42,559 bases of DNA, from NCBI GenBank assembly GCA_027002475.1, contig JALWZS010000039.1:1-42559 (forward strand). Reading direction: 5' to 3'. A program made the translations under genes and the position numbers. This DNA is from a bacterium (GTDB lineage Bacteria > Patescibacteriota > 4484-211 > GCA-002791395). Position 1 is the stretch's first letter. The number at the start of each line of letters is the position of its first letter. This document shows positions 24,892 to 32,416 of this stretch, piece after piece. Under the pieces are notes generated by a model. It did no database searches and had not been told where the DNA came from. It saw nothing but the letters and a program-made list of their open reading frames with translations.

Positions 24892-27228
24892 GTGGAAAAA
24901 CACAATACCGACACAAACAAGAATCTAACGGTAACTTATGTTTGCCCAATGCATCCAGAGATAAAGTCGAACTCTCCTGGAAAGTGTTCAAAATGTGGAA
25001 TGGATTTAGTTCCGTTAGACCAAAAGACGGAGAGTGCCGATGGTAGTGGGTGTAAACACTGCAATCACGATGGTAATAATACCCATCATATACATGACGA
25101 TTCTACCAGTATCCATAGCCACCACGCTGAAAGCACACATCACAGTCATGGTGAAGGACATTCCGGGCATTCTGGTCATGAAGGGCACGACCACTCATCA
25201 ATGATGGCTACACCTGGAGCAGCCAAAGACTTTTTAAAACGGTTTTATATAGTTACGGTTCTGCTGATCCCACTTATTCTAACGACAGATACGGTTTCCA
25301 AGTTTATAGGCATAGAATCTCTTGCGATTAGACCGTATATACAGTTTGGGGTAGCTACAATAATATTTTATTTCTCACTAGTCTTTTTTGAGCATGCCAA
25401 GCACGAAATTAAGGCGAAGAAGTATGGCATGATGACACTAGTTTCTGTGGCTGTTGGTGCAGGCTACGTGTTTTCTGTATTGGCGACCTTCTTACCACAA
25501 CTTGATGCACAGTTTTACGTCGAAATATCTACTCTTATATGGATTTTGTTGTTTGGGCACTACCTAGAGGCGAGATCTAGTATGGCAGCTGGGGACGCTT
25601 TGTCTGAGGTAGCTAAGCTTCTTCCGAAGAAAGCGCATCTTAAGGTTAACGGAGAGATAAAGGACGTAGATGTAACCGAGTTAAAAGAGGCAGATATAGT
25701 TGTTGTCCGTTCTGGTGAGAAGGTCCCTGCCGATGGGGAGATAGTTGAGGGTAATGCCAATATGGATGAGTCTTTAATCACCGGTGAATCGAAGCCTGTA
25801 CAAAAAGGAGTTGGCAATCTAGTTGTTTCTGGTTCTGTATGTTTGGATGGAGTTATCACTGTTAAAATCTCACGAGTTGGCGAAAACTCTACAATTGGGC
25901 AGATACAAAAGCTTATTAAAGAGGCTCAAAATTCAAAACCGAGAATACAAAAGCTTGCAGATAAAGCTGCGGGAGTTCTTACGTTTGTTGCGCTTGGGGT
26001 TGCAGTTATTACTCTTGTTATTTGGTCGGTGATTGTGGGGCAACCAATTGTATTTGGTATGACTCTTGCCATAACTGTTCTTGTTATTGCTTGTCCACAT
26101 GCTTTAGGGTTAGCAATACCTACAGTCTCAACAATAGCAACCTCTATGGCTGTAAAAAACGGACTATTTATAAAAGACTTGTCGTCTTTAGAGGTCATAA
26201 AGGATGTAGATTATGTGGTTTTTGATAAGACTGGTACGTTGACGAGTGGCGACTTCAAGGTTAGAAACTACGAGTACATGGATAATCTAAAGGCAGCAAG
26301 CGAGGCGCTTCTTGGAAATAGCGATGCTAATGAAGATGAGATTAAACACTTTATTGACTTGCTTGTATATGCACTTGAAGCACAATCGACTCACCCAATT
26401 GCAGTAGAGATAGCAAGATACATAAAAGACAAGGGGTTAGACGAGACGGTTGAGGCAAAGGATTACGAAACCGTTGTGGGCAAAGGGGTTAAGGCAAGTG
26501 TTCAGGGACACGAGGTGACAATAGGAACCAAGACTTTTATGGAAGAAAGTGGTGTGTTTTTGTGTGCACAGTTAAGTGAAAAGGCACAAAAATGGGCAGA
26601 AGATGGGCTAACTGTAGTATATGTTGCGATTGATAAAAAGCATGTGCTTTCAATCACATTGGGCGATGAGGTGAAAGAAGAGGCTATTCAAGCTGTAAAT
26701 GCTTTACATAAACTCGGTATAAAAGTTGCAATGTTAACAGGAGACTCTGAAGGTGTCGCTAGGGCGGTATCTGAAAAACTTGGTATAGACACCTACTTTG
26801 CGCAGGTGCTTCCCGAGGATAAGTTTAAGCACATAAAAAACCTTCAGGTAGATGGATATACGGTAATGATGGTTGGGGATGGGATAAATGATGCTCCGGC
26901 ATTAACTCAGGCCAACGTTGGCGTGGCAATTGGTGGCGGAACCGATGTTGCGGTAGAGTCTGGAGACGTTGTTCTAACACGCAACAATCCTTATGATGTA
27001 GTAAAACTTGTTACGCTTTCTAAACTAGTGCGCAGGAAGATGGTCGAAAACTTGGCGTGGGCGCTTGGGTACAACGTTTTTGCCATCCCGGCGGCGGCAG
27101 GTCTGTTTGCGCCATTTGGGTTTTTCTTGTCCCCTGGCGTTGGGGCATTTTTAATGAGTTTGTCGTCAGTAATTGTTGTTATTAATGCATTTAGGATGAG
27201 GTCTGCTTCCCTAACTCTTGATTCTTAA
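24892..27228 (+). CDS. Copper-transporting P1B-type ATPase (CopB-like)
   Basis: A 778-residue pump that moves copper or silver ions out of the cytoplasm with ATP. The N-terminus holds a heavy-metal-binding zinc-ribbon-like domain (CPMHPE at 18-23, KCSKCGMDLVPL at 31-42), then a histidine-rich stretch (about 55-102). Membrane helices flank the actuator domain (ITGESKPV). The ion site is C401-P402-H403 in the CPHALG motif, typical of P1B-3 pumps; D445 in DKTGTLTSG is phosphorylated, and THPIA and MVGDGINDAPAL complete the ATP domain. The GTG start is preceded by AAAGGAAAT, and the gene is 37 nt after the DUF1573 gene, presumably one transcript. The first operator repeat of the next unit covers its stop codon. 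Confidence 0.96.
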   Translation: MEKHNTDTNKNLTVTYVCPMHPEIKSNSPGKCSKCGMDLVPLDQKTESADGSGCKHCNHDGNNTHHIHDDSTSIHSHHAESTHHSHGEGHSGHSGHEGHDHSSMMATPGAAKDFLKRFYIVTVLLIPLILTTDTVSKFIGIESLAIRPYIQFGVATIIFYFSLVFFEHAKHEIKAKKYGMMTLVSVAVGAGYVFSVLATFLPQLDAQFYVEISTLIWILLFGHYLEARSSMAAGDALSEVAKLLPKKAHLKVNGEIKDVDVTELKEADIVVVRSGEKVPADGEIVEGNANMDESLITGESKPVQKGVGNLVVSGSVCLDGVITVKISRVGENSTIGQIQKLIKEAQNSKPRIQKLADKAAGVLTFVALGVAVITLVIWSVIVGQPIVFGMTLAITVLVIACPHALGLAIPTVSTIATSMAVKNGLFIKDLSSLEVIKDVDYVVFDKTGTLTSGDFKVRNYEYMDNLKAASEALLGNSDANEDEIKHFIDLLVYALEAQSTHPIAVEIARYIKDKGLDETVEAKDYETVVGKGVKASVQGHEVTIGTKTFMEESGVFLCAQLSEKAQKWAEDGLTVVYVAIDKKHVLSITLGDEVKEEAIQAVNALHKLGIKVAMLTGDSEGVARAVSEKLGIDTYFAQVLPEDKFKHIKNLQVDGYTVMMVGDGINDAPALTQANVGVAIGGGTDVAVESGDVVLTRNNPYDVVKLVTLSKLVRRKMVENLAWALGYNVFAIPAAAGLFAPFGFFLSPGVGAFLMSLSSVIVVINAFRMRSASLTLDS

Positions 27229-27257
27229 CATTCTCTTAATGTTGGAAAAAGTATATT
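27224..27257 (+). promoter_or_regulatory. Copper-island operator/promoter B
   Basis: Direct repeats CTTAACATTCT (27224-27234) and CTTAATGTTGG (27235-27245), 6 bp, -10 TATATT (27252-27257), 6 bp, then the ATG at 27264. The geometry is identical to that of sites A and C. The first repeat contains the TAA stop of the ATPase gene. Confidence 0.75.
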
Positions 27258-27263
27258 TAAGTC

Positions 27264-27839
27264 ATGAATAGGAAAAAGGCGTATGTACTTGCAACGCTAA
27301 TAATTATTGCAATTGTTTTTGGGTTCTTGCATCCCTCAGTTAAAGCACACAGTGGTCATACCGAAGGAGTAACGCCAACTAGTACCATAACGCAGGGTGC
27401 TGACCACGAAGAAACAGTTAAAGACGTCATAGAGTCTATTGCTAGTACACAAGGTGTTTCTTCTGCGGATGATATAGATTGTGATCTTATGTCAGAAGAT
27501 GATTTGGAGCGTTTGGGTGAAGCAGTGATGTCTCAGATGCACCCTGACTTAGAAGAACATGAGGCTATGGATGAGATGATGGGTGGCGAAGGCTCGTCAA
27601 CTTTAAGGGATGCCCATATTCGAATGGCAAAAGCATATCTTGGTTGCGGGGATTTTGGGATGGGAATGCTAAATCATGGTTCTATGATGACAGGTATGCA
27701 AAGTGGTTTGCCTGATTACGGTTTTACCAATATGGATTTTGGGGTGATGCGATACGCTATGGGTGGCTTACTAGTACTTATTGGGTTAAGTGTGGGTTGG
27801 ATTCTTCGAGGAGTGACTACAAAGGATGGTGAAAAATAA
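27264..27839 (+). CDS. Met/His-rich membrane protein of the copper island
   Basis: A 191-residue protein with an N-terminal signal or anchor (about 7-29, ending VKAHSGH), an acidic middle part and a Met/His/Gly-rich segment (MLNHGSMMTGMQSG, FGVMRYAMGG), then a C-terminal membrane helix (LLVLIGLSVGWILRG). Methionine clusters of this sort bind Cu(I) in periplasmic copper proteins, so it may store or pass copper outside the membrane. There are two cysteines (DIDCDLMSED and YLGCGDFG). No named family is recognised. Its TAA overlaps the next ATG by one base (TAATG). Confidence 0.72.
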   Translation: MNRKKAYVLATLIIIAIVFGFLHPSVKAHSGHTEGVTPTSTITQGADHEETVKDVIESIASTQGVSSADDIDCDLMSEDDLERLGEAVMSQMHPDLEEHEAMDEMMGGEGSSTLRDAHIRMAKAYLGCGDFGMGMLNHGSMMTGMQSGLPDYGFTNMDFGVMRYAMGGLLVLIGLSVGWILRGVTTKDGEK

Positions 27840-28225
27840 TGAATTTTGTAATCAAAAAACACGTAAAATCGAGTGTCCCTGCTACAGTGGAGAAGCTTAA
27901 GTCCTTGCTCGCACAGAAAGGTTTTGGTGTAATCTCTGAGATTGATGTGCAAGCACTTATGGCTAAAAAGTTAGGTGCAAAGTATAGACCACATGTAATT
28001 TTGGGCGCATGTAATCCGAACTTTTCAAATAGTTTGCTCTTACTAGATAAGGATGCTGGAGTGTTTTTGCCCTGCAATATAGTTGTTTACGAAACTGAGC
28101 AAGGTGAGACTACGGTGTCTGCAATAGATCCTGTAGCTGCGATGCAGCATGTGAAAGATTCGAAGGTGGCAGAAATCGCGCAATCTGTTCGAGAGGCTTT
28201 TGAGCAGATAGTAAAAAACGTTTAG
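27839..28225 (+). CDS. DUF302 family protein
   Basis: A 128-residue cytoplasmic protein of the DUF302 fold. Motifs: VEKLKSLLAQKGFGVISEIDVQ at the start, YRPHVILGACNP in the middle and FLPCNIVVYE after it, with ISAIDPVA-like SAIDPVAAM near the end. The cysteines of GACNP and LPCN are conserved in the family, and proteins of this family often sit beside metal or sulfur stress genes. A role in handling intracellular copper is therefore likely but not proven. Translationally coupled to the preceding Met/His-rich protein. Confidence 0.88.
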   Translation: MNFVIKKHVKSSVPATVEKLKSLLAQKGFGVISEIDVQALMAKKLGAKYRPHVILGACNPNFSNSLLLLDKDAGVFLPCNIVVYETEQGETTVSAIDPVAAMQHVKDSKVAEIAQSVREAFEQIVKNV

Positions 28226-28235
28226 GTCTTTTATT

Positions 28236-29171
28236 ATGAATGAATTAGGTGAAGCACAGTTAGAAATTAGACAGAGTAGTACGGCTAAGTCGTTCCTACC
28301 TGTAATAATTTTAGTGGTTTTGGTAGTGACTCTTGCGTCAGGTTATTGGCTTGGTACAAGGAGTAATGGTAGTGAACAGGTTGTAGTGGCAAATAAAGCA
28401 ACACCTCTATCTCAAAACGACATTGCCTCTGCTGTAATTCCTGCTTCGGGGGTGGTACTTCCTATAAAGTGGAATAGTTTAGGTAAAGAGTTGGTGGACA
28501 CAGGAGTGATCGATTACCAGAAGTTTGTACAACTATTTAGTGAGGGGCTTACAGATGAGGAGCAACAGATACTGTATGGCACATGGGATGGACCTATTAC
28601 TTTAACCCCAGAAAATTCTCGTTTCGTCTTAGACTTGCTTTGGGCGTTTGGGTTAGGAAATAAAAACTCAGTATTAGATGCAGGGGATATGGTCGATCCT
28701 AAATACGGTGGGGCTGATCGGTTTGCGTCCACAGGTGGGTGGAATATTGCAAAAGGAGATGTAATGGACCACTACAGTAAACACGAGTTTGTCGCTTTGA
28801 CACCCAAACAGCAAGCACTTGTTGAAGAAGTGGCAAAAGGGATTTATAGACCATGCTGTGGGAACAGTACATACTTCCCTGACTGTAACCATGGTATGGC
28901 AATGCTGGGGTTGCTAGAGTTAATGGCGGCGACTGGAGCTACAAGAGATGAGATGTTTGCAACTGCGCTTAAGGTTAATAGTATTTGGTTTCCGCAAACT
29001 TACACTGACCTAGCAGTATATTTTGCAGAGCAAGGTGTTGACTGGAAAGATGTGGACCCGGAGCTTGTACTAAGTAAAGAGTACTCGAGTGCAAGCGGGT
29101 ACTATAGTACAAGAGAAAAGATTAAAAGTCTTCCTACCCCTGCCAATAACGGCGGTAGCTGCGGCACTTAA
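28236..29171 (+). CDS. Membrane-anchored protein with CCGN...CxHGM motif
   Basis: A 311-residue protein with one N-terminal membrane helix (about 21-43) and a large helical outside part. A striking motif at 207-221 reads CCGNSTYFPDCNHGMAM, with C207, C208, C217, H219 and M221 as a likely metal site, and a second small cysteine end (GGSCGT). Position between copper genes supports copper binding. The sequence around the motif is well ordered (KQQALVEEVAKGIYRPCCG before, LGLLELMAATGATRDEMF after). I know no named domain for it. It is 10 nt after the DUF302 gene, same transcript. Confidence 0.75.
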   Translation: MNELGEAQLEIRQSSTAKSFLPVIILVVLVVTLASGYWLGTRSNGSEQVVVANKATPLSQNDIASAVIPASGVVLPIKWNSLGKELVDTGVIDYQKFVQLFSEGLTDEEQQILYGTWDGPITLTPENSRFVLDLLWAFGLGNKNSVLDAGDMVDPKYGGADRFASTGGWNIAKGDVMDHYSKHEFVALTPKQQALVEEVAKGIYRPCCGNSTYFPDCNHGMAMLGLLELMAATGATRDEMFATALKVNSIWFPQTYTDLAVYFAEQGVDWKDVDPELVLSKEYSSASGYYSTREKIKSLPTPANNGGSCGT

Positions 29172-29185
29172 GCGTTAGATTGCGA

Positions 29186-29197
29186 TACAATTACCCT
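29186..29197 (+). promoter_or_regulatory. -10 element, leaderless start of the response regulator gene
   Basis: TACAAT (29186-29191), TACCCT, then ATG at 29198. The 11-bp direct repeats of sites A-C are not present here, so the regulator genes are probably expressed constitutively. Confidence 0.45.
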
Positions 29198-29872
29198 ATG
29201 CACATTCTTGTTGTCGAGGACAATAAAGACATTTCACGAAACATAAAAGACTTTCTGGAAGGTAGAGGCTTTGCAGTAACTCAGTCGTTTGATGGAGAGG
29301 ATGCACAGTTTCAAGTGCTTGAAGGAGGCTTTGATGTTGTTGTACTTGATTTGGGCTTGCCTTACAAAAGTGGTTTTGAGGTGTTAAAGTCGGTTCGCGA
29401 TGAGGGTGTTACTACACCAATTATTGTTTTGACCGCATTCTCATCTATCGACAAAAAGATAGAGGGGCTTAACCTTGGGGCAGATGACTATTTGACGAAG
29501 CCGTTTGCAATGGAGGAGCTATTAGCGAGGGTTAATGCAGTAATTCGAAGAAGCGCTGGTCAGCCTTCTCCAGTTGTTAATATAAAGGGGCTAGAAGTAA
29601 ACCCGTCAGCGCATAAAGCGTCATATAATGGACAGCTACTAGATATTCCAGCAAAAGAATTTGCCGTTTTGGAGTTTTTGGTGCGAAACAAGGGAAATGT
29701 GGTGACGCGTTCTATGATCTTGGACCATGTGTGGGGCAGTGACTTTGAAACGCTTTCCAACGTTGTTGATGTTTATATTAATAACCTTCGTACAAAGTTA
29801 AAAAATGCTGGAATGAAAGAAGCGGTTATTGAAACTATTAGAGGAAAGGGTTACGTAATTAGAGATGAGTAG
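29198..29872 (+). CDS. OmpR/PhoB-family response regulator (copper-type)
   Basis: A 224-residue two-component regulator. The receiver domain has the acidic pair in LVVEDNKD, the phosphoacceptor Asp in VVVLDLGLPYKSG, Thr in VLTAFSS and Lys in LTKPFAMEELLAR. The C-terminal winged helix runs from LDIPAKEFAVLEFLVRNKGN to ETIRGKGYVIR. I choose the ATG at 29198 (MHILVVEDN), with its -10 6 nt upstream, over a TTG at 29180. The stop overlaps the kinase gene by 8 nt. Family members in copper islands (CopR/CusR type) bind tandem repeats with a period near 11 bp, which matches the three operators here. Confidence 0.93.
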   Translation: MHILVVEDNKDISRNIKDFLEGRGFAVTQSFDGEDAQFQVLEGGFDVVVLDLGLPYKSGFEVLKSVRDEGVTTPIIVLTAFSSIDKKIEGLNLGADDYLTKPFAMEELLARVNAVIRRSAGQPSPVVNIKGLEVNPSAHKASYNGQLLDIPAKEFAVLEFLVRNKGNVVTRSMILDHVWGSDFETLSNVVDVYINNLRTKLKNAGMKEAVIETIRGKGYVIRDE

Positions 29873-31226
29873 TACGAAATCCAGAAAAGGACTCATTTTT
29901 AAGCTAACGCTGTGGATGGTTGTTTCAATTGCCGCTGCTTTTATAGCGTTTATAGTAATATCTGTTGGCGTTTTATACTCAATTGTTAACGCACAACTAG
30001 ATCACCATGTCGAAACTGTTTTAAACGAGGCTGAGGTGCTATGGCTGAAAGAGCCTGTGGGACAAAACGATTTAATTCAAGGGTTGGTTGCGTCTCGTGG
30101 AATGGTTGTTGTTGTGCTAGCTCCTGATGGAGAGGTGTTGCTAAAAACGTCTAGTCCAGAGATTGATAGCTCGGTTGTTCATAAGATAAAAGAGCATGTA
30201 GCAACAGAGCAACACGATGAACATCAATCGCATATATTCACGTACAAAAACATGCGGTTGGGCGTTAAATTTATTGGCACTAAGACTCCAGGTGAGATTA
30301 TTGCGGTAGCATATTCTTTTTCCCCTTGGCTTCAGGCCATACGGTGGTATGTGGCGTCAATGGTCGTGTTGGCGCTACTATTTATCTTTGGGGTTGGGTA
30401 TTTCGTGCACTCGTTAATACGTCGTTCCTTAATGCCCATCACGGATGTTGTAAATACTGTTCAAAATATATCAACATCAGGCGACTTGGCTAGACGAATA
30501 CCGCTCACTAATAGGCAAGATGAAGTGGGAATGCTGATTGGTGTATTAAATGACATGCTTTCACGTTTGGAACAAAGCTTAAAGGCGCAACAAGCATTCT
30601 TATCCGGTGCCGCTCATACAATAAAAACACCATTGGCTTCAATGCGGACCCATTTGGAGAATCTTTCTTCTAATGGCTCTGACTTTAGTGATGTTACCAC
30701 TTCAATTGACCGGTTAAGTAAGGTGATAGACGATATGTTGTATGCAGTTAACGTTTCTTCGTACAAACCCAAGGAAGAGAAGGTAGATTTGAGTGGTGTT
30801 GTTAAAGATATTTGTGAATTAACAAGTACTTTGGCTAGTGCTAAGGGAGTAAAGCTACAGTGTAAGGTAAAGGAGGGGGTTTTTGTCAAAGGAGATAGAA
30901 ATCTTCTTGTTCGCGCGATACTAAATATTGTCGAAAACGCTACTTACTACACGACTAAGGGGGAGATAGAGATTGTCCTTGATTATGAACAAAAAAATGT
31001 TCGCTTAGAAGTATCTGATACAGGTGTTGGGATGTCAAAAGAGTTTTTAGAGCGTGCTTTTGAGCGGTTTTCTAGAGAAGAGAGTGAAGCAAATAACAAT
31101 GGTACAGGCCTAGGGCTTTCAATAACCAGGGATATCATAAAGGCGCATGGCGGAGAGATTTCTATTAAGTCAGAGAAAGATGTTGGGACAAGTGTTGTTA
31201 TAATTCTCCCTGGTGCACCATCATAG
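29865..31226 (+). CDS. Membrane sensor histidine kinase of the copper two-component system
   Basis: A 453-residue kinase with two membrane helices (about 16-38 and 164-186) that enclose an outside sensor region of about 125 residues with a histidine cluster (EQHDEHQSH), a plausible metal-sensing site. A HAMP linker, the HisKA domain (phosphoacceptor His in GAAHTIKTPLASM), and an HATPase domain (NIVENATYYTT, DTGVGM, NGTGLGLSI) follow. It overlaps the regulator gene, so the two form a pair. The H box reads HTIKTP where HELRTP is usual, a common variant. Confidence 0.93.
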   Translation: MSSTKSRKGLIFKLTLWMVVSIAAAFIAFIVISVGVLYSIVNAQLDHHVETVLNEAEVLWLKEPVGQNDLIQGLVASRGMVVVVLAPDGEVLLKTSSPEIDSSVVHKIKEHVATEQHDEHQSHIFTYKNMRLGVKFIGTKTPGEIIAVAYSFSPWLQAIRWYVASMVVLALLFIFGVGYFVHSLIRRSLMPITDVVNTVQNISTSGDLARRIPLTNRQDEVGMLIGVLNDMLSRLEQSLKAQQAFLSGAAHTIKTPLASMRTHLENLSSNGSDFSDVTTSIDRLSKVIDDMLYAVNVSSYKPKEEKVDLSGVVKDICELTSTLASAKGVKLQCKVKEGVFVKGDRNLLVRAILNIVENATYYTTKGEIEIVLDYEQKNVRLEVSDTGVGMSKEFLERAFERFSREESEANNNGTGLGLSITRDIIKAHGGEISIKSEKDVGTSVVIILPGAPS

Positions 31227-31252
31227 TTTTGTAATCTTTCTTTGCTAGGTTT

Positions 31253-31286
31253 CTTAATCTTTAGTTAATGTTTGTTTTGTTAAATT
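31253..31286 (+). promoter_or_regulatory. Copper-island operator/promoter C
   Basis: Direct repeats CTTAATCTTTA (31253-31263) and GTTAATGTTTG (31264-31274), 6 bp, -10 TAAATT (31281-31286), 6 bp, then the ATG at 31293. Same geometry as sites A and B. Confidence 0.75.
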
Positions 31287-31292
31287 GTCTTT

Positions 31293-32072
31293 ATGACTAA
31301 ATATATAGTTTTTGTTGGTGTGTTGGTGGGGGTTGTTGTCTTGATTCTCACAACAGGCAGTTTGAGTAGTCCTCAGGACTCACCCGCCACCGATACAACC
31401 AGTTCTGCCCCAACTAACTCTTATACAAATTTAGATCCAGCTAATTTTAAGGCTTTGGTTAACGAGGATGGTGTGTTTGTTGTGGATGTACACATTCCAG
31501 AGCAGGAACACATTGACGGTACAGATGCGTTTATTCCATATAACGAGATAGCCAATCGGCTGAATGAACTCCCGCAAGATAAGAATGCAAAGATATTAGT
31601 CTATTGTAGGAGTGGTGGCATGAGTGCGATTGCCTCGGATGTGCTTGTTAAGAATGGCTATACAAATGTTTTTAATTTAAGTGGTGGGAAAAACGCATAT
31701 GACAGGTATGAAGAGCAGTCTAGCAAGCCGGAGAAGGCGGTGTCGGACTTTGAGATTACGCCCAAAACTCAGGATTTAGGTGTGGTTGTGTTTGGTGATG
31801 TAGCTATGACGCAGTTTTTAATAAAAAACAACACGGATAAGACAATTAAGTTGGCTCGAGTTACTACATCTTGTGGGTGTACTAAGGCTTTTCCTGCAAA
31901 GGATGTTATAGTCCCCGGAGAAGAGGTTCCTATGAAGGTTACATTCGATCCTGCAGTTCATGGTGATGACACGGATTTGGGTGAGTTAACAAGAACGGTT
32001 TACGTTAAGACTGATCAAGCGGACATTCCAGTATTTGAGAACACCATTACGGCTAATGTCGTAAAGAATTAG
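31293..32072 (+). CDS. Membrane-anchored rhodanese-DUF1573 fusion protein
   Basis: A 259-residue protein: N-terminal membrane helix (about 4-24), a Ser/Thr/Pro linker, a rhodanese domain (about 45-140, active-site Cys105 in VYCRSGGMS), and a DUF1573 domain (about 148-255: KTQDLGVVVFGDVAMTQFLIKNNTDKTI, TTSCGCTKA, VTFDPAVHGDD). The rhodanese loop can carry persulfide or bind a metal, and the CGC motif lines up with SCMC in the island's other DUF1573 protein. Controlled by operator C. A role in extracytoplasmic copper or sulfur chemistry is inferred from fusion and regulation. Confidence 0.9.
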   Translation: MTKYIVFVGVLVGVVVLILTTGSLSSPQDSPATDTTSSAPTNSYTNLDPANFKALVNEDGVFVVDVHIPEQEHIDGTDAFIPYNEIANRLNELPQDKNAKILVYCRSGGMSAIASDVLVKNGYTNVFNLSGGKNAYDRYEEQSSKPEKAVSDFEITPKTQDLGVVVFGDVAMTQFLIKNNTDKTIKLARVTTSCGCTKAFPAKDVIVPGEEVPMKVTFDPAVHGDDTDLGELTRTVYVKTDQADIPVFENTITANVVKN

Positions 32073-32291
32073 TAATGTGGTGGAGAAATGGAGTCTCCGA
32101 CTAGCGTTCAGGACTAGTTGAACGAGGGCGAGGACTCGCACTAAATTTGCAGGGGCGGGTGTATAGCTTTGGACACAAACGTTCGGATAAATAGTTTAGA
32201 TAGAGGCGGTGGGAGTTAACACGATTGAGCAGTTAAGGCTTGCAGAAAAGTTGATGAACACCTCATCCTACGAAACTGTAGCAAAGTAGGG

Positions 32292-32366
32292 TGGTGCCCC
32301 TGGCGGGAGTCGAACCCACAGCTGCGGTTCCGGAAACCGCTGTTTTATCCATTAAACTACAGGGGC
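32292..32366 (-). tRNA. tRNA-Arg (anticodon CCG)
   Basis: The minus strand folds into a cloverleaf: acceptor GCCCCTG/CAGGGGC, D arm with AGTTTAATGGATAAAACA, anticodon stem GCGGT/ACCGC with loop TTCCGGA (anticodon CCG, reading CGG), T arm GTGGG-TTCGACT-CCCGC, discriminator A, and an encoded CCA end (32292-32294). Length is 75 nt with CCA. Confidence 0.95.
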
Positions 32367-32404
32367 TGGTGCTACTTACCCTTTTTGATTTTGCTGTCTC
32401 CCAT

Positions 32405-32416
32405 TATACTTACAGT
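32405..32416 (+). promoter_or_regulatory. -10 element, leaderless start at 32417
   Basis: TATACT (32405-32410), TACAGT, then the ATG at 32417. The frame stays open upstream into the tRNA gene, so this element and the tRNA fix the true start. Confidence 0.45.

Noticed and set aside
32073-32291. Possible tRNA-like or small-peptide sequence between the rhodanese fusion and tRNA-Arg
   Set aside because: Short stems such as ACTAG/CTAGT do not build a cloverleaf, and the only frame is under 30 codons without a start signal. I see nothing definite here.
32291-32416. Upstream extension of the beta-lactamase-like frame
   Set aside because: It runs antisense through the tRNA-Arg gene; the ATG at 32417 has its own -10.
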